Source: Neisseria shayeganii 871 (GTDB taxonomy: Bacteria; Pseudomonadota; Gammaproteobacteria; Burkholderiales; Neisseriaceae). Taken from it: DNA of 8,822 nucleotides. The position numbers and the translations under genes were made by a program. This document shows, in pieces, positions 1-5,851 of this stretch; within the stretch, counting starts at the first letter, position 1; each line of letters starts with the position of its first letter. A model generated the notes under the pieces. It did no database searches, was not told the origin of the DNA, and saw only the letters and a list, made by a program, of their open reading frames with translations. The DNA lies in the NCBI RefSeq assembly GCF_000226875.1, contig NZ_JH164926.1, forward strand, positions 981,468 through 990,289, read 5' to 3'.

Positions 1-42
1 CTCTAATAGATCAGGACAAGTGGCATCAGATACGGACTTGCT

Positions 43-54
43 TTCAGGTAGCCC
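43..54 (-). repeat. Degenerate DNA uptake sequence (11/12)
   Basis: The sequence TTCAGGTAGCCC matches the reverse complement of AGGCTACCTGAA at 11 of 12 positions; the last base is C instead of T. It directly abuts the left end of the MITE-like element that starts at 55. It may be a normal DUS whose last base changed, or one cut by the insertion. No gene is visible in positions 1-54. Confidence 0.55.
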
Positions 55-235
55 GAGACCTTTGCAAAACCTCCAGATATGGAGGCAGTTCAAGGCGTAT
101 CTGAGCCGCGAATGTGAACGCTAGGAATCCCAGTGGGCAGACATATCACACGGTGGGCAAAAGAGTGGGCTGCACCCCAGGGCATCAACGCACAACGCAG
201 AAATGTACCGCAGATGGGGATTTTGCAAAGGCTTC
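55..235. mobile_element. MITE-like element with IS1106/IS5-type terminal repeats
   Basis: The left end reads GAGACCTTTGCAAAA (55-69) and the right end reads TTTTGCAAAGGCTTC (221-235). The inner 11 bases of the two ends are exact inverted repeats, and the outer four differ by what looks like a TC/CT swap. From memory, GAGACCTTTGCAAAA is the terminal repeat of IS1106-type IS5-family elements in Neisseria. The 151 bp between the ends hold no transposase or convincing ORF, so this would be a non-autonomous derivative. A small hairpin (CCTCCA, 4-nt loop, TGGAGG; 70-85) sits just inside the left end, and GTGGGC occurs three times at 133-170. No clear target-site duplication is visible. The ends are well supported; the classification is inferred. 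Confidence 0.5.
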
Positions 236-262
236 AAGCGCTTTTTCAGCAGAAGCGGGCTC

Positions 263-291
263 AAAAAATGCCGCCCGGATAAAGGCGGCAT
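263..291 (-). terminator. Rho-independent terminator for ppk2
   Basis: Read on the minus strand, an 8-bp perfect stem (ATGCCGCC / GGCGGCAT, plus-strand arms 268-275 and 284-291) with an 8-nt loop is followed directly by a run of Ts (plus-strand A-tract from 263). This is the classic intrinsic terminator layout. It lies about 90 nt beyond the ppk2 stop, past the DUS hairpin, so ppk2 has two candidate terminators in series. It lacks a T-tract in the plus direction. Confidence 0.75.
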
Positions 292-317
292 AATGGCAAA
301 GATGAAGATATTTGCTG

Positions 318-364
318 TACAGGCTACCTGAAAGTAGGCGAGGCTTGCTTTCAGGTAGCCTGTA
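318..364 (-). terminator. Inverted DUS pair downstream of ppk2
   Basis: Two exact DUS copies face each other: AGGCTACCTGAA at 321-332 and its reverse complement at 350-361. With flanking bases the stem is 17 bp (318-334 with 348-364) around a 13-nt loop. It begins 14 nt past the ppk2 stop. Inverted DUS pairs commonly act as transcription terminators in Neisseriaceae. There is no clear T-run after the stem on the minus strand, so the proper intrinsic terminator at 263-291 may do most of the work. Confidence 0.75.
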
Positions 365-378
365 TGGTGTTGGAGGGC

Positions 379-1305
379 TTAGTCGGCAATCAAGTCGAAA
401 TTGTCTTTAAACTGTGCGTTAGGCACTTGTACAATCAGCGGGTCCACCTGACCGATGGCTTGTTCGTCCTTACCCGGGTAATCCAGCGAATGCAGGAAAT
501 AGCGGATGCAGTTCAAGCGGGCGCGTTTTTTATCGTCCGATTTGATGATGGTCCACGGCGCGTCGCCGGTGTGGGTATGGAAGAACATGGCATTTTTGGC
601 TTCGGTGTAGTCGTCCCAACGGTCGAGCGATTCGATGTCCACCGGTGACAGCTTCCAATGTTTCAAAGGGTCGTCGCGGCGGGAGAGGAAGCGGCGCAGC
701 TGTTCTTCACGCGATACGGAAAACCAGAATTTGAACAGATGGATGCCGCTGTTGACGAACATACGCTCCAATTCGGGTGCCTGGCGCATAAACTGCAGAT
801 ATTCGTGCGGCTCGCAGAAGCCCATCACGCGTTCCACGCCGGCGCGGTTGTACCAAGAGCGGTCGAAGAACACCATTTCGCCGGCGGTGGGCAAGCGTTC
901 GATGTAGCGTTGGAAATACCATTGGCCGCGCTCGCGCTCGCTGGGTTTTTCCAGCGCCACCACGCGGGCGCCGCGCGGATTGAGGTGCTCCATAAAGCGT
1001 TTGATGGTGCCGCCTTTGCCGGCGGCATCGCGGCCTTCGAAAACGGAAACGATTTTCTGGCCGCTGTCTTTCACCCAGCTCTGCACTTTCAACAGCTCGA
1101 TTTGCAGAATGCGTTTTTCTTTTTCGTATACACGGCGGCTGATGCGGGTGCGGTAGGGATAGCTTTCCGGCAGCGGGGCACTGGAAGAGTTTTCGCAGGA
1201 AGTTTTGCCTTCATGCTTCAAGACTTTTTCCTCAAACACGCTGAGCTGGTCTTTTTTATCGCCGAGATTGACGGCTTCGAAAGGTTTGAGTTGTTTTTCT
1301 GCCAT
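379..1305 (-). CDS. ppk2: Polyphosphate kinase 2 (class I-type PPK2)
   Basis: A 308-residue protein of the PPK2 family, cytosolic enzymes that move phosphate between inorganic polyphosphate and nucleotides (typically ADP/ATP or GDP/GTP). Visible motifs are the Walker A loop GRDAAGKGG (91-99), the Walker B-type segment FFDRSWYNR (146-154), and the basic lid region LRRFLSRRDDPLKHWKLSP (203-221). DRWDDYTEAKNAMFF (228-242) follows. Length and single-domain layout match class I PPK2, and these blocks closely resemble remembered proteobacterial class I sequences. Residues 1-48 are poorly conserved leader. The ATG at 1305 was chosen because AAGGA lies 7 nt upstream; the open frame continues to 1596 but that part is non-coding in character and runs through the yidC terminator. 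The gene stands alone behind yidC with its own candidate promoter and terminators. Nucleotide preference cannot be read from the sequence. Confidence 0.95.
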   Translation of the reverse strand: MAEKQLKPFEAVNLGDKKDQLSVFEEKVLKHEGKTSCENSSSAPLPESYPYRTRISRRVYEKEKRILQIELLKVQSWVKDSGQKIVSVFEGRDAAGKGGTIKRFMEHLNPRGARVVALEKPSERERGQWYFQRYIERLPTAGEMVFFDRSWYNRAGVERVMGFCEPHEYLQFMRQAPELERMFVNSGIHLFKFWFSVSREEQLRRFLSRRDDPLKHWKLSPVDIESLDRWDDYTEAKNAMFFHTHTGDAPWTIIKSDDKKRARLNCIRYFLHSLDYPGKDEQAIGQVDPLIVQVPNAQFKDNFDLIAD

Positions 1306-1430
1306 AGGGTGTTCCTTTTGTGGATAGGTGGATGGAAAAATGACACGGTAAAACAATAACTGTCTGCTGCTGCCGAGGCAGCTCTGCCGGCGCCGATCGA
1401 GGGCCTCGAGCCAAAACTTTATCCGAGCGT

Positions 1431-1459
1431 ATTCTACTCCCAAGCGCAGGGAAAAACAC
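1431..1459 (-). promoter_or_regulatory. Candidate sigma-70 promoter of ppk2
   Basis: On the minus strand a good -10 hexamer TAGAAT (plus-strand 1431-1436) lies 17 bp after a weak -35 GTGTTT (1454-1459). Transcription would start near 1424 and give a leader of about 120 nt. The 232-bp gap between ppk2 and yidC (1306-1537) otherwise holds only the DUS palindrome at 1501-1532 and one near-DnaA-box word. The -35 is poor, so this is tentative. Confidence 0.35.
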
Positions 1460-1500
1460 GGTTTGGCGCCAAAATTTCTCCGGGCGGCGCCATCGGCAAA

Positions 1501-1532
1501 ACAGGCTACCTGAAAGCTTTCAGGTAGCCTGT
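1501..1532 (-). terminator. Perfect 32-bp DUS palindrome ending yidC
   Basis: Exact DUS copies at 1503-1514 (plus) and 1519-1530 (minus) are set in a perfect 32-bp palindrome: ACAGGCTACCTGAAAG followed by its exact reverse complement with no spacer. It begins 5 nt past the yidC stop codon. On the minus strand the stem runs into TTTTGCC, a short T-run. It therefore looks like the transcription terminator of yidC and doubles as an uptake site. Confidence 0.85.
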
Positions 1533-1537
1533 TGTCC

Positions 1538-3172
1538 TTATGCTGCAGCGGGGTATTTTTTACTGTAGCGTTTATTGATAAACCACTGTTGGGCAATCGT
1601 CAGCAAGTTGTTTACCACGTAGTAGAGCACCAAGCCGGCGGGGAAGAAGAAGAACATCACGGAGAACATTAAGGGCATGATCTTCATCATTTTTGCCTGC
1701 ATCGGGTCGGTGGGCGGCGGATTGAGCAGGGTTTGCACATACATGGTCACCGTCATCAGCACCGGCAGCACGAAAATCGGGTCGGGCCGGGCCAAGTCGT
1801 TGATCCAGCCCCAGGAGGCCTGACGCAGCTCCACCGAAGCAAACAATACCCAATACAGGCCGATGAACACCGGAATCTGCAACAGCATGGGCAGGCAGCC
1901 GCCGAGCGGATTGATTTTCTCGTCGCGGTACATCTTCATCATGGCCTGCTGTAAGGCCATGCGGTCGTCGCCATGCTGCTTTTTCAGCATCTCCAGCTTA
2001 GGCGCCACGGCACGCATTTTGGCCATCGAGCGGTAGGAAGCGTTGGTCAGCGGCAGCAAGGCGGCTTTCACGATCACGGTGAGCAGCACAATGGCCCAAC
2101 CCCAGTTGCCGACCAGGCTGTGCAACCAATTCAGCAGCCAAAACAGCGGCGAGGCGAACAAATGGGTTTTGCCGTAATCTTTGATCAGCTCCAAATTGTC
2201 GGCCACTTGGATCATGCCGGAATATTCCTGCGGGCCGGCATACAGGCCGATGGGGAAGCTGAGTTTTTGGCCCGGCGCGATTTCCGGCAGCGGCACGCGC
2301 ACGCCGGCAGAATACAGATTGTCGCTGCGGCGTTTCACGTCCAAGAGGCAATGGCCGTTTTGGCAGATGCTCTGTCCGTCTTTGGGCTGCAGCACCCAAA
2401 CGGAGGAGAAGTAGTGTTGGGTAAAGCCCACCCAGCCGGAAGTGGCGGTACGTTCGTAATCGGCCTGGTCTTTGCGCGATTCGTAATCACTGTCTAAATC
2501 GTCAAACGCCACTTTCTGAAATTTGCCTTCGGGGGTGTACACCACGGGGCCGGTGTAGGTTTGGTCGAAGAAGCCGGCGCCTTCCGGCTCGCTGTTGTCG
2601 CGCAGTAGACGGTAAACGCTGTCGAGCTTAAGCGGCTTGTCGGAAGCGTTGGTGATGTCGAAACGCACATCGATCAAATAACTGCCTTGGCGGAAGGTGT
2701 AGATTTTGTCCACCTGCACGCCCTTGGTTTCCGGCGCACTCAGGCGCACTTCGGTGGTCTGGCCTTCGGTTTTCTGGCTGGCTTGGAAGGGGACGTCTTT
2801 GAGCAGGTATTGGCCGTCGGCATCCAACAGCAGCGACTGGGCGACATATTTGTGCCGTTCGCTGTTGGTCAGCAGGGTAAAGGGTTGCTCGGCATCGCCG
2901 GTGGCATTGTGGCGCTGCAGCACCAATTCGCGCAGATCGCCGCTGTTCTCGTCGATGACTGCTTGGAAGGTGTCGGTCTGAACCGCTACCGGCGTGGTTT
3001 TGCCCAAGTCGGCACCGATGGCGGGCGCTTGTGCGGCCGCAGTTTGCTGCTGGGCGGCAGGCTGTTCGGGTTGCGGTTTGGGGAAAAAGTATTCCCACGT
3101 CAGCATCACGGCCATGGCGATGGCAACAAACACCAGCATGCGTTTGAAATCGGAGGGTTTGGTTTCGTCCAT
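1538..3172 (-). CDS. yidC: Membrane protein insertase YidC
   Basis: A 544-residue YidC/Oxa1/Alb3 insertase. It places membrane proteins into the inner membrane, alone or with SecYEG. The layout is that of the Gram-negative form: an N-terminal transmembrane anchor (about 12-30), a Q/A/P-rich linker (31-55), a large periplasmic domain (about 60-335), then five C-terminal helices with the family blocks SMAKMRAVAPKLEML (382-396), NPLGGCLPMLLQIPVFIGLY (421-440) and a final helix near 511-529 (AGLVLYYVVNNLLT just before it turns basic). The positive residue known as R366 in E. coli appears as K369 (VIVKAALLPL), which keeps the charge in the hydrophilic groove. The tail KRYSKKYPAAA is basic. The ATG at 3172 has GGAA 8 nt upstream. 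The gene follows yidD after 171 bp of structured leader and ends in a DUS palindrome. Length is normal for the family (E. coli 548). Confidence 0.98.
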   Translation of the reverse strand: MDETKPSDFKRMLVFVAIAMAVMLTWEYFFPKPQPEQPAAQQQTAAAQAPAIGADLGKTTPVAVQTDTFQAVIDENSGDLRELVLQRHNATGDAEQPFTLLTNSERHKYVAQSLLLDADGQYLLKDVPFQASQKTEGQTTEVRLSAPETKGVQVDKIYTFRQGSYLIDVRFDITNASDKPLKLDSVYRLLRDNSEPEGAGFFDQTYTGPVVYTPEGKFQKVAFDDLDSDYESRKDQADYERTATSGWVGFTQHYFSSVWVLQPKDGQSICQNGHCLLDVKRRSDNLYSAGVRVPLPEIAPGQKLSFPIGLYAGPQEYSGMIQVADNLELIKDYGKTHLFASPLFWLLNWLHSLVGNWGWAIVLLTVIVKAALLPLTNASYRSMAKMRAVAPKLEMLKKQHGDDRMALQQAMMKMYRDEKINPLGGCLPMLLQIPVFIGLYWVLFASVELRQASWGWINDLARPDPIFVLPVLMTVTMYVQTLLNPPPTDPMQAKMMKIMPLMFSVMFFFFPAGLVLYYVVNNLLTIAQQWFINKRYSKKYPAAA

Positions 3173-3200
3173 TATGTGCGTTCCGTATTGGTATCGGGAC

Positions 3201-3229
3201 AGGCTACCTGAATGGCTTTCAGGTAGCCT
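3201..3229 (-). terminator. Inverted DUS pair in the yidC leader
   Basis: Exact DUS copies at 3201-3212 (plus) and 3218-3229 (minus), separated by 5 nt, form a 12-bp stem. It sits between the yidD stop (3344) and the yidC ATG (3172), leaving only 28 nt before yidC. I see no usable promoter in those 28 nt, so yidC transcripts probably carry this hairpin in their leader. It may attenuate read-through from the rpmH operon. The terminator call is therefore uncertain here; the repeat itself is certain. Confidence 0.6.
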
Positions 3230-3247
3230 TGCTTAAGTTAAGGCGGC

Positions 3248-3272
3248 TGCCGTGTCTGTTTCGAGCACGGCA
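3248..3272 (-). promoter_or_regulatory. Stem-loop A in the yidD-yidC gap
   Basis: Arms TGCCGTG (3248-3254) and CACGGCA (3266-3272) are a perfect 7-bp inverted repeat around an 11-nt loop. On the minus strand the loop reads CTCGAAACAGA and the hairpin leads into CAGCCGCC. There is no T-tract, so it is not a standard intrinsic terminator. It shares loop length, a GAAAC core and the trailing CAGCCGCC with stem-loop B upstream. Confidence 0.45.
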
Positions 3273-3304
3273 AGCTGCGGTGTGGTGTGTTTTGATGCGG
3301 CGGC

Positions 3305-3333
3305 TGGACAGACGTTTCATTTGAGTCTGTCCA
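3305..3333 (-). promoter_or_regulatory. Stem-loop B after the yidD stop
   Basis: Arms TGGACAGAC (3305-3313) and GTCTGTCCA (3325-3333) form a perfect 9-bp stem around an 11-nt loop that reads TCAAATGAAAC on the minus strand. It begins 10 nt past the yidD stop. It is followed by GCCGCCGC rather than Ts, so termination is not obvious. It may stabilise the 3' end of the rpmH-rnpA-yidD mRNA or be part of a structured yidC leader. Confidence 0.5.
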
Positions 3334-3343
3334 AAGGGCGGGG

Positions 3344-3553
3344 TTAAGGCACCGGATCATGCCCGCTGCCGCCCAAAGGGTGACAGCGGCAGATGCGCTT
3401 GCAAGCCAGCCAGCCGCCTTTTAAGGCACCGTATTTCTGTACGGCCTCCAGTGCATACTGCGAACAGGTAGGCGTGTAACGGCAGCGCGGCGGCAACATC
3501 GGGCTGAGGGCGTAGCGGTAAAAACGGATCAGCCCGAGCAAAATTTTATCCAT
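3344..3553 (-). CDS. yidD: Membrane protein insertion efficiency factor YidD
   Basis: A 69-residue YidD-family protein, a small membrane-associated protein that assists YidC-dependent insertion. The family core is complete: an N-terminal amphipathic stretch (LLGLIRFYRYALSP, 5-18), RCRYTPTCSQYALEA (23-37), GGWLACKRICRCHP (46-59) and the C-terminal GGSGHDPVP (61-69). Its four cysteines (23, 30, 51, 55, with a fifth at 57) are typical of the family. The ATG at 3553 lies inside the end of rnpA; the two genes share ATGGATAA, so translation is probably coupled. A longer in-frame start at 3640 would add rnpA antiframe sequence and has no family support. Confidence 0.95.
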   Translation of the reverse strand: MDKILLGLIRFYRYALSPMLPPRCRYTPTCSQYALEAVQKYGALKGGWLACKRICRCHPLGGSGHDPVP

Positions 3554-3890
3554 GGTGTTTATGCTCGACGGCTTGATCAAGCTGCCGCCAAACTTCGGCA
3601 CGGCCTGCTGCATTGAAAGGCTGGCGTACCCTGACCACAATGTCGTTGGCGGCCAAGCGGTGGCGGTTGAGGCGGAACCACTCCCGCACGGCCCGCTTCA
3701 TGTAGTTGCGGCGGTTGGCGCGTTTGGCGGTTTTCTTGGGCACCGCCAAGCCCAAACGGGGATGCGGCAAGCCGTTGGGTATTTGCCAAACCTGCACCGC
3801 TGTTTTGCTGTTTAGCCTGCGCAAAGCAAAAACGGAAGAAAACTCTTCCGTTTTTAATAGGCGGTACCGTTTGCCGAAACCCCGATCCAC
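3546..3890 (-). CDS. rnpA: Ribonuclease P protein component
   Basis: A 114-residue RnpA, the basic protein subunit that joins the RNase P RNA to remove 5' leaders from pre-tRNAs. The N-terminal RYRLLKTEEFSSVFA (8-22), the region HPRLGLAVPKKTAKRANRRN (43-62) and the RNR-type motif KRANRRNYMKRAVREWFR (56-73) are diagnostic. The start is GTG at 3890. No in-frame ATG occurs until residue 64, which would remove half of the conserved fold, so GTG is the only sensible choice unless a rarer ATT or ATA codon just upstream is used. Only 2 nt separate it from the rpmH stop and I see no clear Shine-Dalgarno, which suggests coupling to rpmH translation. The 3' end overlaps yidD by 8 nt. Confidence 0.95.
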   Translation of the reverse strand: MDRGFGKRYRLLKTEEFSSVFALRRLNSKTAVQVWQIPNGLPHPRLGLAVPKKTAKRANRRNYMKRAVREWFRLNRHRLAANDIVVRVRQPFNAAGRAEVWRQLDQAVEHKHHG

Positions 3891-3892
3891 AA

Positions 3893-4027
3893 TTATACGG
3901 CCAGGCGCTTGCGGCCTTTGGCGCGGCGGGCGGCCAAGACGGCGCGGCCGCCGCGGGTTTTGGAGCGCACCAAAAAGCCGTGGGTGCGTTTGCGTTTGGT
4001 CACAGAAGGTTGGTAAGTGCGTTTCAT
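3893..4027 (-). CDS. rpmH: 50S ribosomal protein bL34
   Basis: A 44-residue, strongly basic bL34, part of the large ribosomal subunit. It begins MKRTYQPSVTKRKRTHGFLV (1-20), continues RSKTRGGRAVLAARRAKGRK (21-40) and ends RLAV, which is the normal family sequence and length. The ATG at 4027 is preceded by AGGAAG (plus-strand 4035-4040) at 7-nt spacing, and by a near-consensus sigma-70 promoter. It is the first gene of the leftward unit rpmH-rnpA-yidD, divergent from dnaA, the usual arrangement near bacterial origins. Confidence 0.97.
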   Translation of the reverse strand: MKRTYQPSVTKRKRTHGFLVRSKTRGGRAVLAARRAKGRKRLAV

Positions 4028-4069
4028 GTGGGTGCTTCCTAACAGATGATTCGAAATCTAAAGCTGCGG

Positions 4070-4098
4070 ATTACACCCGATTTCGGCTGGATTGTCAA
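4070..4098 (-). promoter_or_regulatory. Strong sigma-70 promoter of rpmH-rnpA-yidD
   Basis: On the minus strand a perfect -35 TTGACA (plus-strand 4093-4098) is separated by exactly 17 bp from a -10 TGTAAT (4070-4075, 5/6 match). Transcription would begin near 4063, about 36 nt before the rpmH ATG. This strength suits a ribosomal protein gene. It is the best promoter in the window. Confidence 0.85.
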
Positions 4099-4155
4099 TC
4101 TGGAAACAAGTAAAAAGCGCGCCGCACCGCCATAGCGGGCAGGCTGCATTTTCGG

Positions 4156-4161
4156 TATAAT
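4156..4161 (+). promoter_or_regulatory. -10 element of the dnaA promoter
   Basis: A perfect TATAAT lies 57 nt upstream of the dnaA ATG. No convincing -35 is found at 16-18 bp spacing (ATAGCG / TAGCGG), and the extended -10 TG is absent (CGG instead). This would be a weak or activator-dependent promoter. The 191-bp rpmH-dnaA gap contains no TTATCCACA-type DnaA box, so classical DnaA autorepression is not evident here. Confidence 0.5.
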
Positions 4162-4218
4162 CCGCCGACCTTTCCGACCCTGCCGCTTGCGGCCTTGACC
4201 CTCCCGAATCTCCATCCG

Positions 4219-5835
4219 ATGACGCTCGAACAATTCTGGCCCCGCTGCCTGCATCATTTACACAACACGCTGCCGGAGAAGCAATATCAAACTTGGATTG
4301 CTCCCTTGAGCGTGGGCGAATCCGATGCCGGGGAGTGGGTGGTTTATGCCCCCAGCGTGTTCGTATTGAATATGCTGCGCCAAACTTATGCACCGCAAAT
4401 CCGCAGCCTGATGCAGCAATGGCTACCTGAAAACCCGCCCACCCTGCTGCTGCAAAAGGGCCGGGGCCGTCAGTACGAGCGCGCGGCTGGCGAAACGGAT
4501 GCCGTTAATACCAATGCCGCCATCGCCGGGATGCGGCCGGCCTTCGATGCCATGGAAGGCCGAGTTGAAGAAAAAAACGAACAAGCCATTGCCTCGGCTG
4601 CGGCTCCTGCCGAATTAGCCGAATTAAAAGACCAGCGCAGCGCTGTCGACATTGTGGCCGCCCGTCTACATCAAATTTTAGCCAACGAAACCGGCGGCGA
4701 AAAGAACAGCGCCGGCAAGGCGGAAACCCCGTCGCCAGCCAAACCGGCCGCCGCCAAAAAAAGCAGCAAATCCAAAACCGCAGCAGAAGAAGAGCAGCAA
4801 CAATGGTATGAACAGAGTAATCTGTCGCCCGACTATACCTTTGAAAGCTTGGTGGAGGGCAAAGGCAACCGCTTGGCCGTGGCCGCCGGACAGTCGATTG
4901 CCGAATCGCTGGGCAAAAGCCAATACAATCCGTTTTTCCTCTACGGCAGCACGGGCTTGGGCAAAACCCACTTGGTGCAGGCCATCGGCAACCGTGTGCT
5001 CGCCCTCAATCCGCGCGCCAAAGTGCGCTACATGCACTCCGATGACTATCTGCGCAATATGATGTCGTCCTTCCGCAACAATGCCTACGAAGCCTTCAAG
5101 CAGCAATACAAACAATACGATCTGCTGATTATTGACGACATCCAGTTCATCAAAGGCAAAGAGCGCACCATGGAAGAATTCTTCCATCTCTACAATCATT
5201 TCCACAGCCACAAAAAGCAGATCATTCTCACCTGCGACGTATTGCCCACCCTGATTGAAGAGTTGGACGAGCGCCTCAAATCCCGTTTTTCTTGGGGGCT
5301 GACCCTGGAGCTGGAGCCGCCCGAATTGGAAATGCGGGTGCAGATTCTGCAGAAGAAAGCCGCCCTTTCCGGGGCGGATTTGAGCGAAGAGGCCGCTTTT
5401 TTTATTGCCAAACACATCCGTTCCAACGTGCGTGAGCTGGAAGGTGCGTTTAACCGCGTGCTGGCCCGCAGTCAGTTTACCGGCAAGCCCATCGACCAAG
5501 CACTGGCCGCGGATGCGTTAAAAGACATTGTCGCCAGCAAGCATAAGCTGATTACGCCGGAACTGATCATCGCCACCGTGGGCAAATACTACGGTGTCAA
5601 AGACAGCGACCTCATCGGCAAAAAACGCAATCAAAACATTGTGCGCCCGCGCCAAATCGCGATGAATTTGTGCAAAGACCTGACCGACCTGAGCCTCTCG
5701 GCCATCGGTGAGGCCTTCGGCAAACGCGACCACAGCACGGTCATCAACGCAGTGGAAAAAGCCGGCCAACTGCGCGAGAAACAGCCCGAGCTGGCCAAAG
5801 ATTACGAAAAACTCCTGATCTTAATCAAAAATTAA
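4219..5835 (+). CDS. dnaA: Chromosomal replication initiator protein DnaA
   Basis: A 538-residue DnaA, the AAA+ ATPase that binds DnaA boxes and opens the origin. Domain I (about 1-80) starts MTLEQFWPRC as in Neisseria. Domain II is an unusually long, low-complexity A/K/E/Q-rich linker (about 85-200, roughly twice that of E. coli). Domain III carries Walker A GSTGLGKT (243-250), Walker B LLIIDDIQF (302-310), sensor I ILTCD (336-340), the arginine-finger region DERLKSRFSWG (350-360) and sensor II RELEGAFNRV (405-414). Domain IV has the DNA-binding signature FGKRDHSTVINA (500-511). The ATG at 4219 matches the family start; a TTG at 4195 in frame would add eight unsupported residues. No strong Shine-Dalgarno is visible. 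dnaN follows after 16 nt, so the two are probably cotranscribed. Confidence 0.98.
   Translation: MTLEQFWPRCLHHLHNTLPEKQYQTWIAPLSVGESDAGEWVVYAPSVFVLNMLRQTYAPQIRSLMQQWLPENPPTLLLQKGRGRQYERAAGETDAVNTNAAIAGMRPAFDAMEGRVEEKNEQAIASAAAPAELAELKDQRSAVDIVAARLHQILANETGGEKNSAGKAETPSPAKPAAAKKSSKSKTAAEEEQQQWYEQSNLSPDYTFESLVEGKGNRLAVAAGQSIAESLGKSQYNPFFLYGSTGLGKTHLVQAIGNRVLALNPRAKVRYMHSDDYLRNMMSSFRNNAYEAFKQQYKQYDLLIIDDIQFIKGKERTMEEFFHLYNHFHSHKKQIILTCDVLPTLIEELDERLKSRFSWGLTLELEPPELEMRVQILQKKAALSGADLSEEAAFFIAKHIRSNVRELEGAFNRVLARSQFTGKPIDQALAADALKDIVASKHKLITPELIIATVGKYYGVKDSDLIGKKRNQNIVRPRQIAMNLCKDLTDLSLSAIGEAFGKRDHSTVINAVEKAGQLREKQPELAKDYEKLLILIKN
4420..4431 (+). repeat. Coding near-DUS (11/12) inside dnaA
   Basis: TGGCTACCTGAA differs from the DUS only at its first base. 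It encodes Trp-Leu-Pro-Glu (residues 68-71) at the end of domain I of DnaA. The variant may still work for uptake, since the inner bases are complete. It could equally be an accidental match kept by the protein sequence. Confidence 0.5.
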
Positions 5836-5851
5836 TCCGAAGGGATTTACC

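Noticed and set aside
133..170. Three GTGGGC repeats, considered as a CRISPR or iteron array
   Set aside because: The units are 6 bp, unevenly spaced (20 and 12 bp) and lie inside the MITE-like element.
1319..1327. DnaA box (TGTGGATAG) in the ppk2 leader
   Set aside because: It is one isolated 8/9 word, over 2.8 kb from dnaA, with no second box nearby. This is expected by chance.
658..1359. Open frame on the plus strand opposite ppk2 (233 codons)
   Set aside because: It is the mirror frame of a clear ppk2 gene, is rich in F, A and H as expected for antisense translation, and has no ribosome site or recognisable domain.
1306..1596. 97-codon upstream extension of ppk2
   Set aside because: It runs through the yidC terminator and into the yidC gene, while AAGGA sits properly before the internal ATG at 1305.
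4195..4218. TTG start for dnaA adding eight residues
   Set aside because: Family members begin MTL-x-x-FWP, which corresponds to the ATG at 4219.
4678..5499. 273-codon open frame antisense to dnaA
   Set aside because: Long antisense frames are common opposite GC-rich genes with this codon use. The product is low-complexity F/G/V and matches no family I know.
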